A stretch of DNA of 43,519 nucleotides. It comes from DRPN01 sp964383915 (GTDB lineage Bacteria > Bacteroidota > Bacteroidia > Bacteroidales > VadinHA17). The stretch is taken from NCBI GenBank assembly GCA_964383915.1, contig CAYLJE010000007.1, positions 1 to 43,519 of the forward strand, given 5' to 3'. The position numbers and the translations under genes were made by a program. This document shows, in pieces, positions 1 to 9,000 of the stretch. The number at the start of each line of letters is the position of its first letter. Position 1 is the stretch's first letter. The notes under the pieces are model-generated. The model ran no database searches. It was not told the DNA's origin and was given only the letters and a program-made list of their open reading frames with translations.

Positions 1-141
1 TCTCTTGCTTTTGCCAGAGACAAGGGAGCCCTGCAGATTGGCATGATGGTGCCGGAAGATTTGCTGGGGAATGACAGGACTGCAGATGGTATGCCTGATC
101 TGGGTGCCTATGAAAGAATAGATTCAATAACTAATCGGTGA
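1..141 (+). CDS. C-terminal fragment of a probable surface protein (choice-of-anchor Q / beta-helix type)
   Basis: An open frame runs in from the left edge and stops at TGA 139-141, giving 46 residues. The tail contains GNDRTADGMPDLGAYE. A closing G-x-PDxGAYE motif is typical of the end of right-handed beta-helix or choice-of-anchor Q proteins, which are often secreted or surface-exposed in Bacteroidota. The body of the protein lies outside the window, so neither the enzymatic domain nor the substrate can be judged. The stop codon lies just before or overlaps the start of the next gene, so the two may be co-transcribed. The family is inferred from one short motif. Confidence 0.6.
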   Translation, partial: SLAFARDKGALQIGMMVPEDLLGNDRTADGMPDLGAYERIDSITNR

Positions 142-149
142 TAATCCGG

Positions 150-1139
150 ATGGTCATAAAATATGTGTTTTTTATTTTGCTGGCAAATGTCAGCATTTAC
201 GAATCCTTCTCACAGCCTGTAGGGAAGACCCGTTCGCTTGAAATCCTTTTTTATAATACGGAGAATTTCTTTGATTCTTTTGATGACTCTTTAACGTTGG
301 ATAATGAATTTACGCCGGGAGGCATAAAACATTGGACCTGGCAACGATTTAAGCAAAAGTCGAATCATCTGTATAAGATTTTTATGGCTGCCGGGGAATG
401 GGAACCGCCTGATATCATCGGCCTGGCAGAGGTAGAGAATGGTTATGTGTTGCATTATCTGACCAGGGAGACTCCTTTTGTGAAGTTTGAATACGGGTAT
501 ATACATTATGATTCTCCGGACAGAAGAGGGATTGATGTGGCGCTGTTGTATCGAAAAAAGAATGTCAGGATATTGGCCTCACGGCCGGTGATAGTGACTT
601 TTCCTGCTCACCCGGAGAAAAAGACACGGGATATTTTGTTTGTGTTGTTGAAGACAGGAGGGGATACCCTTGCTTGTTTCGTTAATCACTGGCCCTCCCG
701 CTGGGGAGGTTATCTTGAAACGGAATCTTACAGGAAACGGGTGGCAGAGGTACTGGTTTCAGCTATTGACTCAGTATGGAGGTTCGAAAAAAACAGACAG
801 ATAGTGATTATGGGTGATTTTAATGACGAGCCTTTGGATCCGTCGCTGTCGTTACTCACTATAAAGAGGGAGGGGCAGCAGAATATCGTGAATTTGATGG
901 CTTCCTTGTCCGGGAAAAAGGAGGGAACTTTGTTTTTCAATCATCGTTGGTGGTTGTTTGATCAGTTTATGGTTTCCGGAGATTTGATGGACCGGATACA
1001 GGAAGTGAAAATTCTGCGGTTCAATTTTTTACTGCAGGAGAAAAATGAAAAAATGCCCTTTCGCACTTATTCGGGAATGCGGTATATTGGAGGTTTTAGT
1101 GATCATCTTCCTGTTTTATTAAAGTTGGATGTTGACTGA
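150..1139 (+). CDS. Secreted endonuclease/exonuclease/phosphatase family protein
   Basis: This is a predicted exported metal-dependent phosphoesterase of the DNase I-like (EEP) fold. Visible motifs, in order, are LEILFYNTENFFD near the N-terminus (Asn binds metal), DIIGLAEVEN (catalytic Glu), DRRGIDVALLYRK, NHWPSRWGG, IVIMGDFNDEP (catalytic Asp and Asn) and the final SDHLPVLLKL (Asp-His pair). All key EEP residues are therefore present. The N-terminus MVIKYVFFILLANVSIYESFSQ looks like a signal peptide, suggesting periplasmic or external action. ATG 150 is preferred because the signal peptide begins there; GTG 138, overlapping the upstream stop, is an alternative. The substrate is unknown: such proteins may cleave DNA, lipids or phosphorylated small molecules. 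It converges on cca. Confidence 0.87.
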   Translation: MVIKYVFFILLANVSIYESFSQPVGKTRSLEILFYNTENFFDSFDDSLTLDNEFTPGGIKHWTWQRFKQKSNHLYKIFMAAGEWEPPDIIGLAEVENGYVLHYLTRETPFVKFEYGYIHYDSPDRRGIDVALLYRKKNVRILASRPVIVTFPAHPEKKTRDILFVLLKTGGDTLACFVNHWPSRWGGYLETESYRKRVAEVLVSAIDSVWRFEKNRQIVIMGDFNDEPLDPSLSLLTIKREGQQNIVNLMASLSGKKEGTLFFNHRWWLFDQFMVSGDLMDRIQEVKILRFNFLLQEKNEKMPFRTYSGMRYIGGFSDHLPVLLKLDVD

Positions 1140-1140
1140 T

Positions 1141-2580
1141 TCATTCTGCCGGGTTTTTCAATAAATCTTTTTTTACCTCCATACCCTGTTGTTTACCATA
1201 TTCTATCATATAGCGGTAGGCTTCTTCCCGGTTATTCCGGATCGTTCCTTCCAGGATGGCTTCTTTGATAGCATTCTTAAGAATGCCAATGGTTTTTGAA
1301 GGGGCAATCCCGAAAGTTATCATGATGTCCTCTCCGGATACAGGGGGCTGAAAATTACGGATGGCATCTTTTGCTTCGATGCTTTTCAATTTTTCTCGTA
1401 CTATTCTGAAATTTTGCAGGTGTTGTCTTACTTTTTTTTCGTTTTTTGAGGTGATGTCTGCTTCGCAGAGAATCATCAGGTCATCGATATCATCTCCTGC
1501 TTCAAACAACAGACGTCTGATAGCAGAGTCTGTTACTCCGTTGGTAGTGAGTGCAATAGGACGAAGGTGCAATGCCACGAGTTTCTGAACATATTTCATT
1601 TTATCGTTTAGTGGCAGCTTAAGGCGACGGAATATTTTAGGAATCATTTTAGACCCGATGTAATCATGTCCGTGGAATGTCCATCCCTGTACGGGGATAA
1701 ATTTCTTTGTTGCCGGTTTTGCCACATCATGAAACAGGGCTGCCCAACGTAGCCATACATTATCTGTTTTCCGGCTGATGTTATCAACCACCTGAATAGT
1801 ATGTAGAAAAACATCCTTATGTTGCATCCCCTGGCGGGATTCGATGCCTTTCATAGCATACAGCTCGGGGAGGATTTCTTTCAGTAGTTCGGATTTATCA
1901 AGCAGCAGAAAGCCGGTAGAAGGTTTGATAGTCATTAAAATCTTATTCAATTCAATAATAATCCGTTCCATGCTGACGATACGGATCCGTGAATGATTTT
2001 TACGAATGGCTTCAAGAACGTCTGGTTCAATATTGAATTGTAATTGTGTAGCAAACCGGATGGCACGCAACATTCGAAGTGGGTCATCAGAAAAAGTAAT
2101 GTCAGGATCCAGGGGTGTCCGGATAATCTTATGTTTCAGATCTTTCTCTCCGTTAAAAGGATCAATAAAGGCCCCGTAAGTATCAGGGTGAAGGGATATG
2201 GCCATCGCATTAATGGTAAAATCCCGTCGTTTCTGGTCATCTTCGAGTGTGCCGTCTTCAACAACCGGCTTTCTGGATTCTTTTCGGTATGATTCTCTAC
2301 GTGCTCCTGCAAAATCTATTTCCATGTCTCTGAATTTAAACATGGCTGTACCAAAGTTACGAAAGACACTGACTTTGGGTGAAGGATTAAGTTTCCGGGC
2401 TGTTTCACGGGCTACTTCTATTCCTTTGCCGACAACCACGATATCTATATCTTTTGAGGGATTATCTCTTTTCAGCAGGCAGTCACGAACAAAGCCTCCT
2501 ACAACATATGCCGGGACATGAAGCTGTTTACTTACTAAGGAAACTATCTTAAATATTGGATGGTTCAGACAATCTTTCAT
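1141..2580 (-). CDS. cca: CCA tRNA nucleotidyltransferase with HD domain
   Basis: This enzyme adds or repairs the 3' CCA end of tRNAs in the cytoplasm using CTP and ATP. The protein is 479 residues. The N-terminal polymerase domain shows the family pattern GGFVRDCLLKR followed by DIDIVV, which carries the two metal-binding Asp residues. It continues with RRDFTINAMA and DPLRMLRAIRFATQL, the RNA- and nucleotide-recognition segments. A C-terminal HD phosphohydrolase domain is marked by WAALFHDVAKP. This Cca-HD architecture is common in Bacteroidota. A divergent -7 element lies at 2699-2706, giving a leader of about 110 nt. The tRNA gene in this window lacks an encoded CCA, consistent with a need for this enzyme. 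Confidence 0.95.
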   Translation of the reverse strand: MKDCLNHPIFKIVSLVSKQLHVPAYVVGGFVRDCLLKRDNPSKDIDIVVVGKGIEVARETARKLNPSPKVSVFRNFGTAMFKFRDMEIDFAGARRESYRKESRKPVVEDGTLEDDQKRRDFTINAMAISLHPDTYGAFIDPFNGEKDLKHKIIRTPLDPDITFSDDPLRMLRAIRFATQLQFNIEPDVLEAIRKNHSRIRIVSMERIIIELNKILMTIKPSTGFLLLDKSELLKEILPELYAMKGIESRQGMQHKDVFLHTIQVVDNISRKTDNVWLRWAALFHDVAKPATKKFIPVQGWTFHGHDYIGSKMIPKIFRRLKLPLNDKMKYVQKLVALHLRPIALTTNGVTDSAIRRLLFEAGDDIDDLMILCEADITSKNEKKVRQHLQNFRIVREKLKSIEAKDAIRNFQPPVSGEDIMITFGIAPSKTIGILKNAIKEAILEGTIRNNREEAYRYMIEYGKQQGMEVKKDLLKNPAE

Positions 2581-2698
2581 TTATTTACTTTTGATTAAGT
2601 TTATTATTTTTCTGGTTCATGAGATTGCTTCGCTAAGTCTATATTCGCTTCATGACATTGAATGATCCTTTGTGCCTTTTGGTTGAATAAATATCTGA

Positions 2699-2706
2699 CA
2701 AAATTA
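2699..2706 (-). promoter_or_regulatory. Putative cca promoter -7 element
   Basis: CAAAATTA on the plus strand reads TAATTTTG on the minus strand, matching the Bacteroidota -7 consensus TAnnTTTG. No convincing -33 TTG was found at the usual distance. It lies about 120 bp upstream of the cca start, opposite the trx promoter. Confidence 0.35.
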
Positions 2707-2738
2707 CAATAAACTTATCGTATCTTAAATAAAACAAT

Positions 2739-2746
2739 TATCTTTG
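2739..2746 (+). promoter_or_regulatory. Putative thioredoxin promoter -7 element
   Basis: TATCTTTG matches TAnnTTTG exactly and lies 59 bp before the thioredoxin start codon. The -33 part is weak. The consensus is established for the Bacteroidota primary sigma factor; use of this particular site is inferred. Confidence 0.5.
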
Positions 2747-2805
2747 CCGCTGGTACGTATTTTGATTATGTCCAAATAAAAATAAAAACAGAAAATTTTA
2801 AGAAA

Positions 2806-3168
2806 ATGGGAGAACTTTTGACAACAGAAACATTTAAAGAGAAAGTATTTGATTATTCAAAGAATCAGGAATGGAAATTTGGCGGGGACAGACCCTGTAT
2901 AATAGATTTTTATGCTGACTGGTGCCAGCCTTGTAAGATTGTTACGCCGATTATTGACGAACTGGCCGAAGAGTATAAGGGGAAAATAAACTTTTACAAG
3001 GTTGACACGGAAGTCCAGCAGGAGCTTGCTTCGGTTTTTGGTATTCGTAGTATTCCTGCATTGTTGTTTTGTCCTGCGGACAAGCCACCCCAGATGGCTG
3101 TGGGTGCTATTCCAAAAGAAACTTTTTATAAGGCTATTCAGGAAGTATTGAATGTGGAGAGAAACTAA
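2806..3168 (+). CDS. trxA: Thioredoxin
   Basis: This is a 120-residue cytoplasmic thiol-disulfide oxidoreductase. The active site is DWCQPCK with cysteines at residues 40 and 43, preceded by the conserved FYADW strand. The cis-proline motif RSIPALLF follows, close to the usual position. The second active-site residue (Gln where Gly is most usual, as in WCGPC) is a variation seen in Bacteroidota thioredoxins and could shift redox potential. No signal peptide is visible. The gene has its own -7 element and a strong terminator immediately downstream, so it is probably monocistronic. Confidence 0.93.
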   Translation: MGELLTTETFKEKVFDYSKNQEWKFGGDRPCIIDFYADWCQPCKIVTPIIDELAEEYKGKINFYKVDTEVQQELASVFGIRSIPALLFCPADKPPQMAVGAIPKETFYKAIQEVLNVERN

Positions 3169-3184
3169 AAAAATATATCCTGAT

Positions 3185-3217
3185 GAAAAAAGGAGGGCAA
3201 AAAGTCCTCCTTTTTTG
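3185..3217 (+). terminator. Rho-independent terminator of the thioredoxin gene
   Basis: AGGAGG at 3191-3196 pairs with CCTCCT at 3206-3211. A-rich and T-rich arms extend the stem, and a T run follows. It begins 17 bp after the thioredoxin stop. Its T tract overlaps the presumed -33 element (TTTG 3214-3217) of the next promoter. Confidence 0.85.
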
Positions 3218-3247
3218 TTTTATAAATCGGATTTTTGTTTACCTTTG
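3214..3247 (+). promoter_or_regulatory. Promoter of the riboswitch-controlled receptor
   Basis: TTTG at 3214-3217 and TACCTTTG at 3240-3247 (matching TAnnTTTG) are separated by 22 bp, a Bacteroidota-type promoter. The predicted transcription start near 3252 lies at the 5' edge of the TPP riboswitch, so promoter and riboswitch support each other. Confidence 0.65.
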
Positions 3248-3254
3248 CTGTTGT

Positions 3255-3336
3255 AATGAACGGGGGTGCCTTACTTTTCAGGCTGAGATCAAACCCTTCG
3301 AACTTGATCCGGATAATGCCGGCGCAGGAAGTTTGA
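3255..3336 (+). promoter_or_regulatory. TPP riboswitch (THI element)
   Basis: The conserved thiamine pyrophosphate aptamer is recognisable by eye. GGGGTGCC (3263-3270) opens helix P2/P3, and CTGAGA at 3283-3288 is the invariant pyrimidine-sensing segment. ACCC (3294-3297) closes P2 against GGGT. The stretch CTTGATCCGGATAATGCCGG and the closing GCGCAGGAAG (3323-3331) form P4/P5 and the pyrophosphate-binding side. It lies about 40 nt upstream of the receptor start. No clear terminator separates it from the gene, so control is probably translational: ligand binding would hide the start region when TPP is plentiful. Aptamer identity follows the established family consensus; the mechanism is inferred. 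Confidence 0.93.
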
Positions 3337-3374
3337 CCTTGATCCCCATAAATGGTTTAATAAAAAAGATTGTC

Positions 3375-5774
3375 ATGAAAAAGATCATGTTAATTTTGTT
3401 TTTAGATGGTTGGGGGATTTTTATTTTTTCCCAGGTAAATTTATCTGGTCTGGTGACCGATGAGAAAGGGCAGGTGCTGCCGGGTGCCAATGTGGTTTTA
3501 TCCGGAACCTATTTAGGAACTGTCACCAACGAGCAGGGGTATTTCTTTTTCAGGAAAGTGCCTGCAGGTAATTATATCCTGAAGGTTAGTTTTGTAGGAT
3601 TTGAAACCCGGAAGGAAAGAATTCATTTAATCCGGGAAACAAATCTTTCCATATCTCTGAAGTATTCAGCCATATTAACGGATGAAGTTTTTGTTACCGG
3701 TGTAAGAGCGGATGCGGAGACCCCTGTGACATTTTCCAATGTATCCCGGGAGAAAATTGCAGAAAAGAATTTGGGGCAGGATATTCCGTACCTGATCAAG
3801 ACCCTCCCGTCAGTAGTTGTTACCTCGGATGCCGGGGCGGGTGTTGGTTATACGGCATTCCGCATACGGGGATCGGATTTAACCCGTATTAATGTTACGA
3901 TGAACGGGATTCCGTTAAATGACAGTGAAGACCATGGGGTCTGGTGGGTGGATATGCCCGATTTTGCTTCTTCTGTTACAAATATCCAGGTGCAACGGGG
4001 TGTCGGTACTTCTACCAATGGGGCCGGAGCTTTTGGAGCCAGTGTGAACTTTCAAACATTCTCGTTGCAGCCGCAGCCGTATGCGGAGATATCTTCTTCG
4101 GCAGGTTCTTATAATACTTTTAAAAACACAATACGTCTGGGCACAGGCCTTCTGAAAAAACGTTTTTCTTTTGATGCCAGGGTGTCTAAAATATCTTCTG
4201 ACGGTTATATAGAGAGAGCTTCTTCCGACCTTAAATCTTTGGCACTTACGAGTGCTTATTATAGCAGGAAAAATATCCTCCGGCTGGTGTTTATGAGAGG
4301 CTATGAAAAAACCTACCAGGCATGGGATGGGGTCCCGGGAGATATGTTAAAAGTTAACCGTCGCTATAATGGAATAGGGGAATATACCGATGAAAACGGG
4401 AATACCCGTTATTATAATAATGAAACAGATAATTACTGGCAGGATCATCTTCAGTTGTTTTACTCTAAGGAGTTTTCCCCTTCTCTCTATCTGAATCTGG
4501 CGGCCCATTATACAAAAGGGAAAGGATATTACGAGCAATATAAAGAAAACAGCAAGCTGGGTGATTATTTATTGCAGGATGTCATTATAGGGAACGATAC
4601 CCTCACCACGACAGATATTATCCGTCAAAAATGGTTGGATAATGATTTTTACGGTTTGATATATAATCTAAAGTTTATAAAAATCAAGTGGAACCTGGAT
4701 GTTGGTGGATCCTGGAATAAATATAACGGAGGACATTTTGGCAGGGTGATCTGGGCACGTTTTTTCAGTGATGGGGAAAAAGATCATCATTGGTATGATA
4801 ACCTTGGCATCAAAACGGATTATAATGTTTACGGGAAGATGAACTACAATCTTTTTCCGGGAGGGAATTTATATTTTGACATGCAGGTGAGGGGTATTGG
4901 CTACCGGATGAGTGGACAGGATGATGATCAGAGGGAACTGACACAAAACCATCATTATCTTTTTTTTAATCCCAAGGCAGGATTGACATATAAATTATCT
5001 GACAGGATTTCTGTTTATGGATCCTTTGCAGTAGCTCACCGTGAACCCAGCCGCTATGATTTTAAAGATGCTCCCGTGAATGGACCGGAACCAAGACCTG
5101 AGATACTGAGGGATGTGGAAACCGGAGCCGAGTGGCGTGCCAGGAACGCAACTTTCCATGCGAATATGTATTATATGAGATATAAAGACCAGTTGGTGAT
5201 GACGGGAAAAATCAATGATGTAGGGGTTCCTATTATGACCAATGTGCCTGTAAGCTACCGGCTGGGACTTGAGTTACAAGCCATGGTCCGGGTTTCACGA
5301 AAATTATCCTGGGAAGGGAATACTACTTTTAGTAAAAACGAGATATTAAACTTTACGGAATATGTGGACGACTGGGATACCTGGTCACAGCGGCCTTTTT
5401 ATCTGGGGATTACCGATCTCTCTTTTTCTCCGGAAGCAGTTGCCAACAGCAGTTTGAAATACCAGTTGTTAAAATCACTGGATCTGCAATGGCTGGCAAA
5501 GTATGTCGGGAAACAATATATTGATAATACTGCCAGTGAAGAAAGGAAACTGGATCCTTATTTTGTGAACGATTTGCTGGTTACGTTGAAGTTAAAATCG
5601 AAAACTTTTAAATCGGTACAAATGACAGCCATGGTAAATAATTTATTCAATGCAAAATATGAAACCAACGCCTGGGTATATCAATATTATGAAGGGGAGA
5701 AACATAAAGTTATGAATGGTTATTTTCCACAGGCAGGCATTCATTATCTTCTGGGGGCCAATCTTAAGTTTTAG
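3375..5774 (+). CDS. TonB-dependent outer-membrane receptor under TPP control (predicted thiamine uptake)
   Basis: This is a 799-residue outer-membrane active transporter. It begins with a signal peptide (MKKIMLILFLDGWGIFIFSQ). A carboxypeptidase-regulatory-like beta-sandwich follows (about residues 20-110, VNLSGLVTDEKGQVLPGANV), then a TonB-box-like DEVFVTG. The plug domain follows (FRIRGSDLTRINVTMNGIPL, IQVQRGVGTSTNGAGAFGASV), and a long beta-barrel ends in a terminal aromatic/Phe strand. An open frame extends upstream to 3183, but that stretch is the trx terminator and the riboswitch; ATG 3375 is the true start. TPP riboswitches in front of TonB receptors are known in Bacteroidota and point to thiamine or thiamine-precursor import. 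The ligand assignment rests on this context, not on the protein itself. No thiamine biosynthesis gene or inner-membrane partner lies nearby. Confidence 0.9.
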   Translation: MKKIMLILFLDGWGIFIFSQVNLSGLVTDEKGQVLPGANVVLSGTYLGTVTNEQGYFFFRKVPAGNYILKVSFVGFETRKERIHLIRETNLSISLKYSAILTDEVFVTGVRADAETPVTFSNVSREKIAEKNLGQDIPYLIKTLPSVVVTSDAGAGVGYTAFRIRGSDLTRINVTMNGIPLNDSEDHGVWWVDMPDFASSVTNIQVQRGVGTSTNGAGAFGASVNFQTFSLQPQPYAEISSSAGSYNTFKNTIRLGTGLLKKRFSFDARVSKISSDGYIERASSDLKSLALTSAYYSRKNILRLVFMRGYEKTYQAWDGVPGDMLKVNRRYNGIGEYTDENGNTRYYNNETDNYWQDHLQLFYSKEFSPSLYLNLAAHYTKGKGYYEQYKENSKLGDYLLQDVIIGNDTLTTTDIIRQKWLDNDFYGLIYNLKFIKIKWNLDVGGSWNKYNGGHFGRVIWARFFSDGEKDHHWYDNLGIKTDYNVYGKMNYNLFPGGNLYFDMQVRGIGYRMSGQDDDQRELTQNHHYLFFNPKAGLTYKLSDRISVYGSFAVAHREPSRYDFKDAPVNGPEPRPEILRDVETGAEWRARNATFHANMYYMRYKDQLVMTGKINDVGVPIMTNVPVSYRLGLELQAMVRVSRKLSWEGNTTFSKNEILNFTEYVDDWDTWSQRPFYLGITDLSFSPEAVANSSLKYQLLKSLDLQWLAKYVGKQYIDNTASEERKLDPYFVNDLLVTLKLKSKTFKSVQMTAMVNNLFNAKYETNAWVYQYYEGEKHKVMNGYFPQAGIHYLLGANLKF

Positions 5775-5920
5775 ATAATTTTTTTGATTATTTTAAAAAT
5801 TTTGAAACATTTTTAAAATAATTTCGTTACTTTAAACGAGGGTAACAATTAGAACACTATTCTTCGTTGAGCCAAGGTTTGGTAAGTTAAAATTTTAGGT
5901 TTTAAAGACACTACGCATAA

Positions 5921-5955
5921 GGGGAGAGCCGGAATTTTCCGGCTCTCTTTTTTAT
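5921..5955 (+). terminator. Strong rho-independent terminator
   Basis: GAGAGCCGG at 5924-5932 pairs perfectly with CCGGCTCTC at 5939-5947, and six T residues follow. It lies 150 bp after the receptor stop, which is far for a simple gene terminator. It may instead end a short independent transcript (see findings). Confidence 0.85.
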
Positions 5956-5970
5956 AAACAATTATTTATT

Positions 5971-5978
5971 TATTTTTG
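5971..5978 (+). promoter_or_regulatory. Putative hybrid-kinase promoter -7 element
   Basis: TATTTTTG matches TAnnTTTG. Transcription would begin near 5983-5986, right at the TTG 5987 alternative start, and leave a leader of about 45 nt before ATG 6032. This supports ATG 6032 as the start of the kinase gene. Confidence 0.5.
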
Positions 5979-6031
5979 TCTCATGATTGGATAACTTCCT
6001 GGCTTTTCTTCTTTTTAATAGATATTCTGGC

Positions 6032-9000
6032 ATGGCTATTGACCCCACAATTGTTTTTTTGGGTAACGAAAATTCAACGGAGATACCGGAGAAAATTCAG
6101 ACCTATTTCCTCAGAAAGAATGTTCGCTTAACTTATAAAATTACAGAGGATCCTGAGGAATTTCTTTTCATCCTTGAAAAAGAAAATCCGATTTTGGCGT
6201 TTATATGTGCCCTCGGTGAATTTCCTGAAAAAATAATATCCGGGAAGATACGCATCCCCGTAGTTAGGATCGGAAATAAAAACGTTTTAAATGAGATACA
6301 GGGAAACGGGAACCATTTGTGGGTGAAACAGGTTAATCCTGCAAATTTAGAGGAAGTTTATTTTTTGATTTCAGCTATTCTTTTTGCAAAAGGGAGCAAT
6401 GTTAATCAACGGGGCAATCCTGATTATGATTTCTTAAATAAGATTTTTAATTCGGCTCAGGAACTGATTGTAGTTACCCAGGGAGATCATTTGATGTTTT
6501 TTAACTCCAGGGTAAAAGAGTTTTATGACCTTAATGATGAGTATTTGTTGTCTGGTAGTTTCTGGGATTTTATTCATCCGGAGGACAGGGAAATTGTCCG
6601 GGAACAACGGGAAAAAAGACTGACCGGATCTTTTGATAATCTCACGTATCAGTTTCGGGGGAGAAACGTAAAAGGAGAGATAATCTGGTTTAGAAATACC
6701 GGAATCAAAATAGATTGGGAGGGGGACCCCGCCACTTTAAACTTTTTGGTTCCAATTGATGAACAAAAGAGGGCAGAAGAAACAGCCTTGAAAACGCGAA
6801 AGTTTTTAGATGATGTTATTGAGTATTCCCCCGAAGGCATTGTGGTATTAAGTGCTGATTTGTTATTTTGCAGGGTAAATAAGTCTTTCATCAATCTGAC
6901 AGGATTAAATGAAGATGAATTAAAGACGAAAAATATCGGGGAAATATCCATCCTTGAAGAATCAGGATTGATTGAAAAACTTCATCTCCGTGATCGGAGC
7001 GACCATTATAATGGGATTAGTGAAGAATTTTCCATTGTTTTTAAGGATGGTCAATCTCGTGATTTAAGAGTTTCCCGAACCAACCATTCCATTGATCGTA
7101 CTATTATTTTATGGTTTAGTGATATTACGGCGAAAAACAATATCTTAAAAACCATGCTCATTTCTGAGAAGAAATACAGGGAGCTGCATGAAAATATGCA
7201 TGAGGGTACAATTTCCATTGATAAGGATGGACGTTTCCTTGAATGTAACACCTCATTCCTGCGGTTGGTGGGCTATGCTATTGAGGATTTACGTAATAGA
7301 TCTTACTGGGATATTACCTCTTCTTACTGGAAACCGTCAGAGGAAAGGATATTATTCAAAGAGTTATGGATTACAGGAAAGACTCAAAAATATGAAAAAG
7401 AGTTTATCCGGCTTGACAGGAGGTTTGTTATAACTGAAGTACATGCTTATATCCGGCGGAATGAAAATGGGGAAAATGAGGGCTTCTGGCTTTTTGTGAG
7501 GGATATTTCAGATGAAAAGGAAAAGGAAAGGGAGATCATTGAAAGAGGACTTAAATACCAGACCATCCTTGAATATTCACCTACTCCGTTATTCAGCCAG
7601 AGTTTTTCTGTAGTCAGAGATTATTTACGGCAATTGGATGAAATGGGTGTTACGAATATAAAAGATTATCTGGGCAAGCATCCGGAAAGTATTTCCCATA
7701 TGATAAGAGAAGTAATAACGCTGGATTGTAATCAGGCAGCCCTTGAGTTTTTTGGCGTACAAGATATTGGGGAGTTACGGACTTTGTTATCCCAAAATAT
7801 ACCGGGGGAGCTGCCGGCAGTTTTTAAAGACCTTGTTATTCGTTTCCGGGAAGGAGAAAATGTTTTTGAGAGAGAGCTTGTTTCACTGACCAAAAACAAT
7901 CTAAAAAAGAATGCAATTGTCAAATGGGTGGTGGTTCCCGGTCATGAGGTGTCCTGGGACATGATCCTCGTTTCTATCGTGGATATCAGCGACAGGATTA
8001 AATATGAGAAGCAATTAAAAGTACTTTCCAGTGCTATTGACCATTCCCCTGTTTCGGTGGTTATAACTGACCCGGATGGAAATATTGAGTATGTAAACCC
8101 CAAGTTTACGGAGGTGACCGGATATTCTGCGGAAGAAGCTTTTGGGGAAAATCCACGGATTTTGAAGTCGGGAAATCTTCCGGATTCATTGTATAAAGAT
8201 TTGTGGGAGACGATAAAACAGGGGAAAGAGTGGAGGGGTGAATTCGAAAACAAAAAAAAGAACGGAGAGATATTCTGGGAACTGGCTTCTATTTCGGGAA
8301 TCAAAAATGAGAAAGGGGCGATTGTATATTATGTCGCCATTAAAGAGGATATTACCGAAAGGAAAAAAACCGAACTTGAGTTACTGAAGGCCAAAGATAA
8401 AGCAGAAGAGTCCGACAGATTAAAAACAGCTTTCCTGGCAAATATGTCTCATGAGATCAGAACACCGCTTAATGCTATCATCGGTTTTTCAGATATTCTC
8501 AGGTCGGATGTTTTGGATAAGAAACAAAAAGAGGAGTATTTTACTATTATCAATTTCAGCAGTAAGACCCTGCTTAATTTAATTGATGACATCATTGATG
8601 TGGCAAAAATTGAGGCCGGTCATACACGTATTGTCCCGCACAATTTTAATCTGACAGAAATAATGGACGAGTTGTCTGTTTCTTTCAAGCGGGAGATAGA
8701 GTTAAACGGATATCCGGTGCAATTGTTATTATCTGTTCCTTTACATGATAAATTTAATATTGTGGCCGATGCTACAAGGGTGAAGCAGGTACTTTCTAAC
8801 TTATTGGGGAATGCAGTTAAGTTCACAAAAAAAGGAACCATTGGGTTTGGGTACTCCTTTACGGAAGAAAAGATGTTGGAGTTTTTTGTAAAAGATACAG
8901 GTATAGGCATCCCGGAGGACCAACAGAAAGTGATCTTTAAACGTTTTAGACAGGTGGATGATACTTCTACCCGTAAATTTGGGGGAACGGGCCTGGGATT

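Noticed and set aside
3183..3374. Upstream extension of the TonB receptor frame to ATG 3183
   Set aside because: This stretch is the thioredoxin terminator, a promoter and the TPP riboswitch; the signal peptide begins at ATG 3375.
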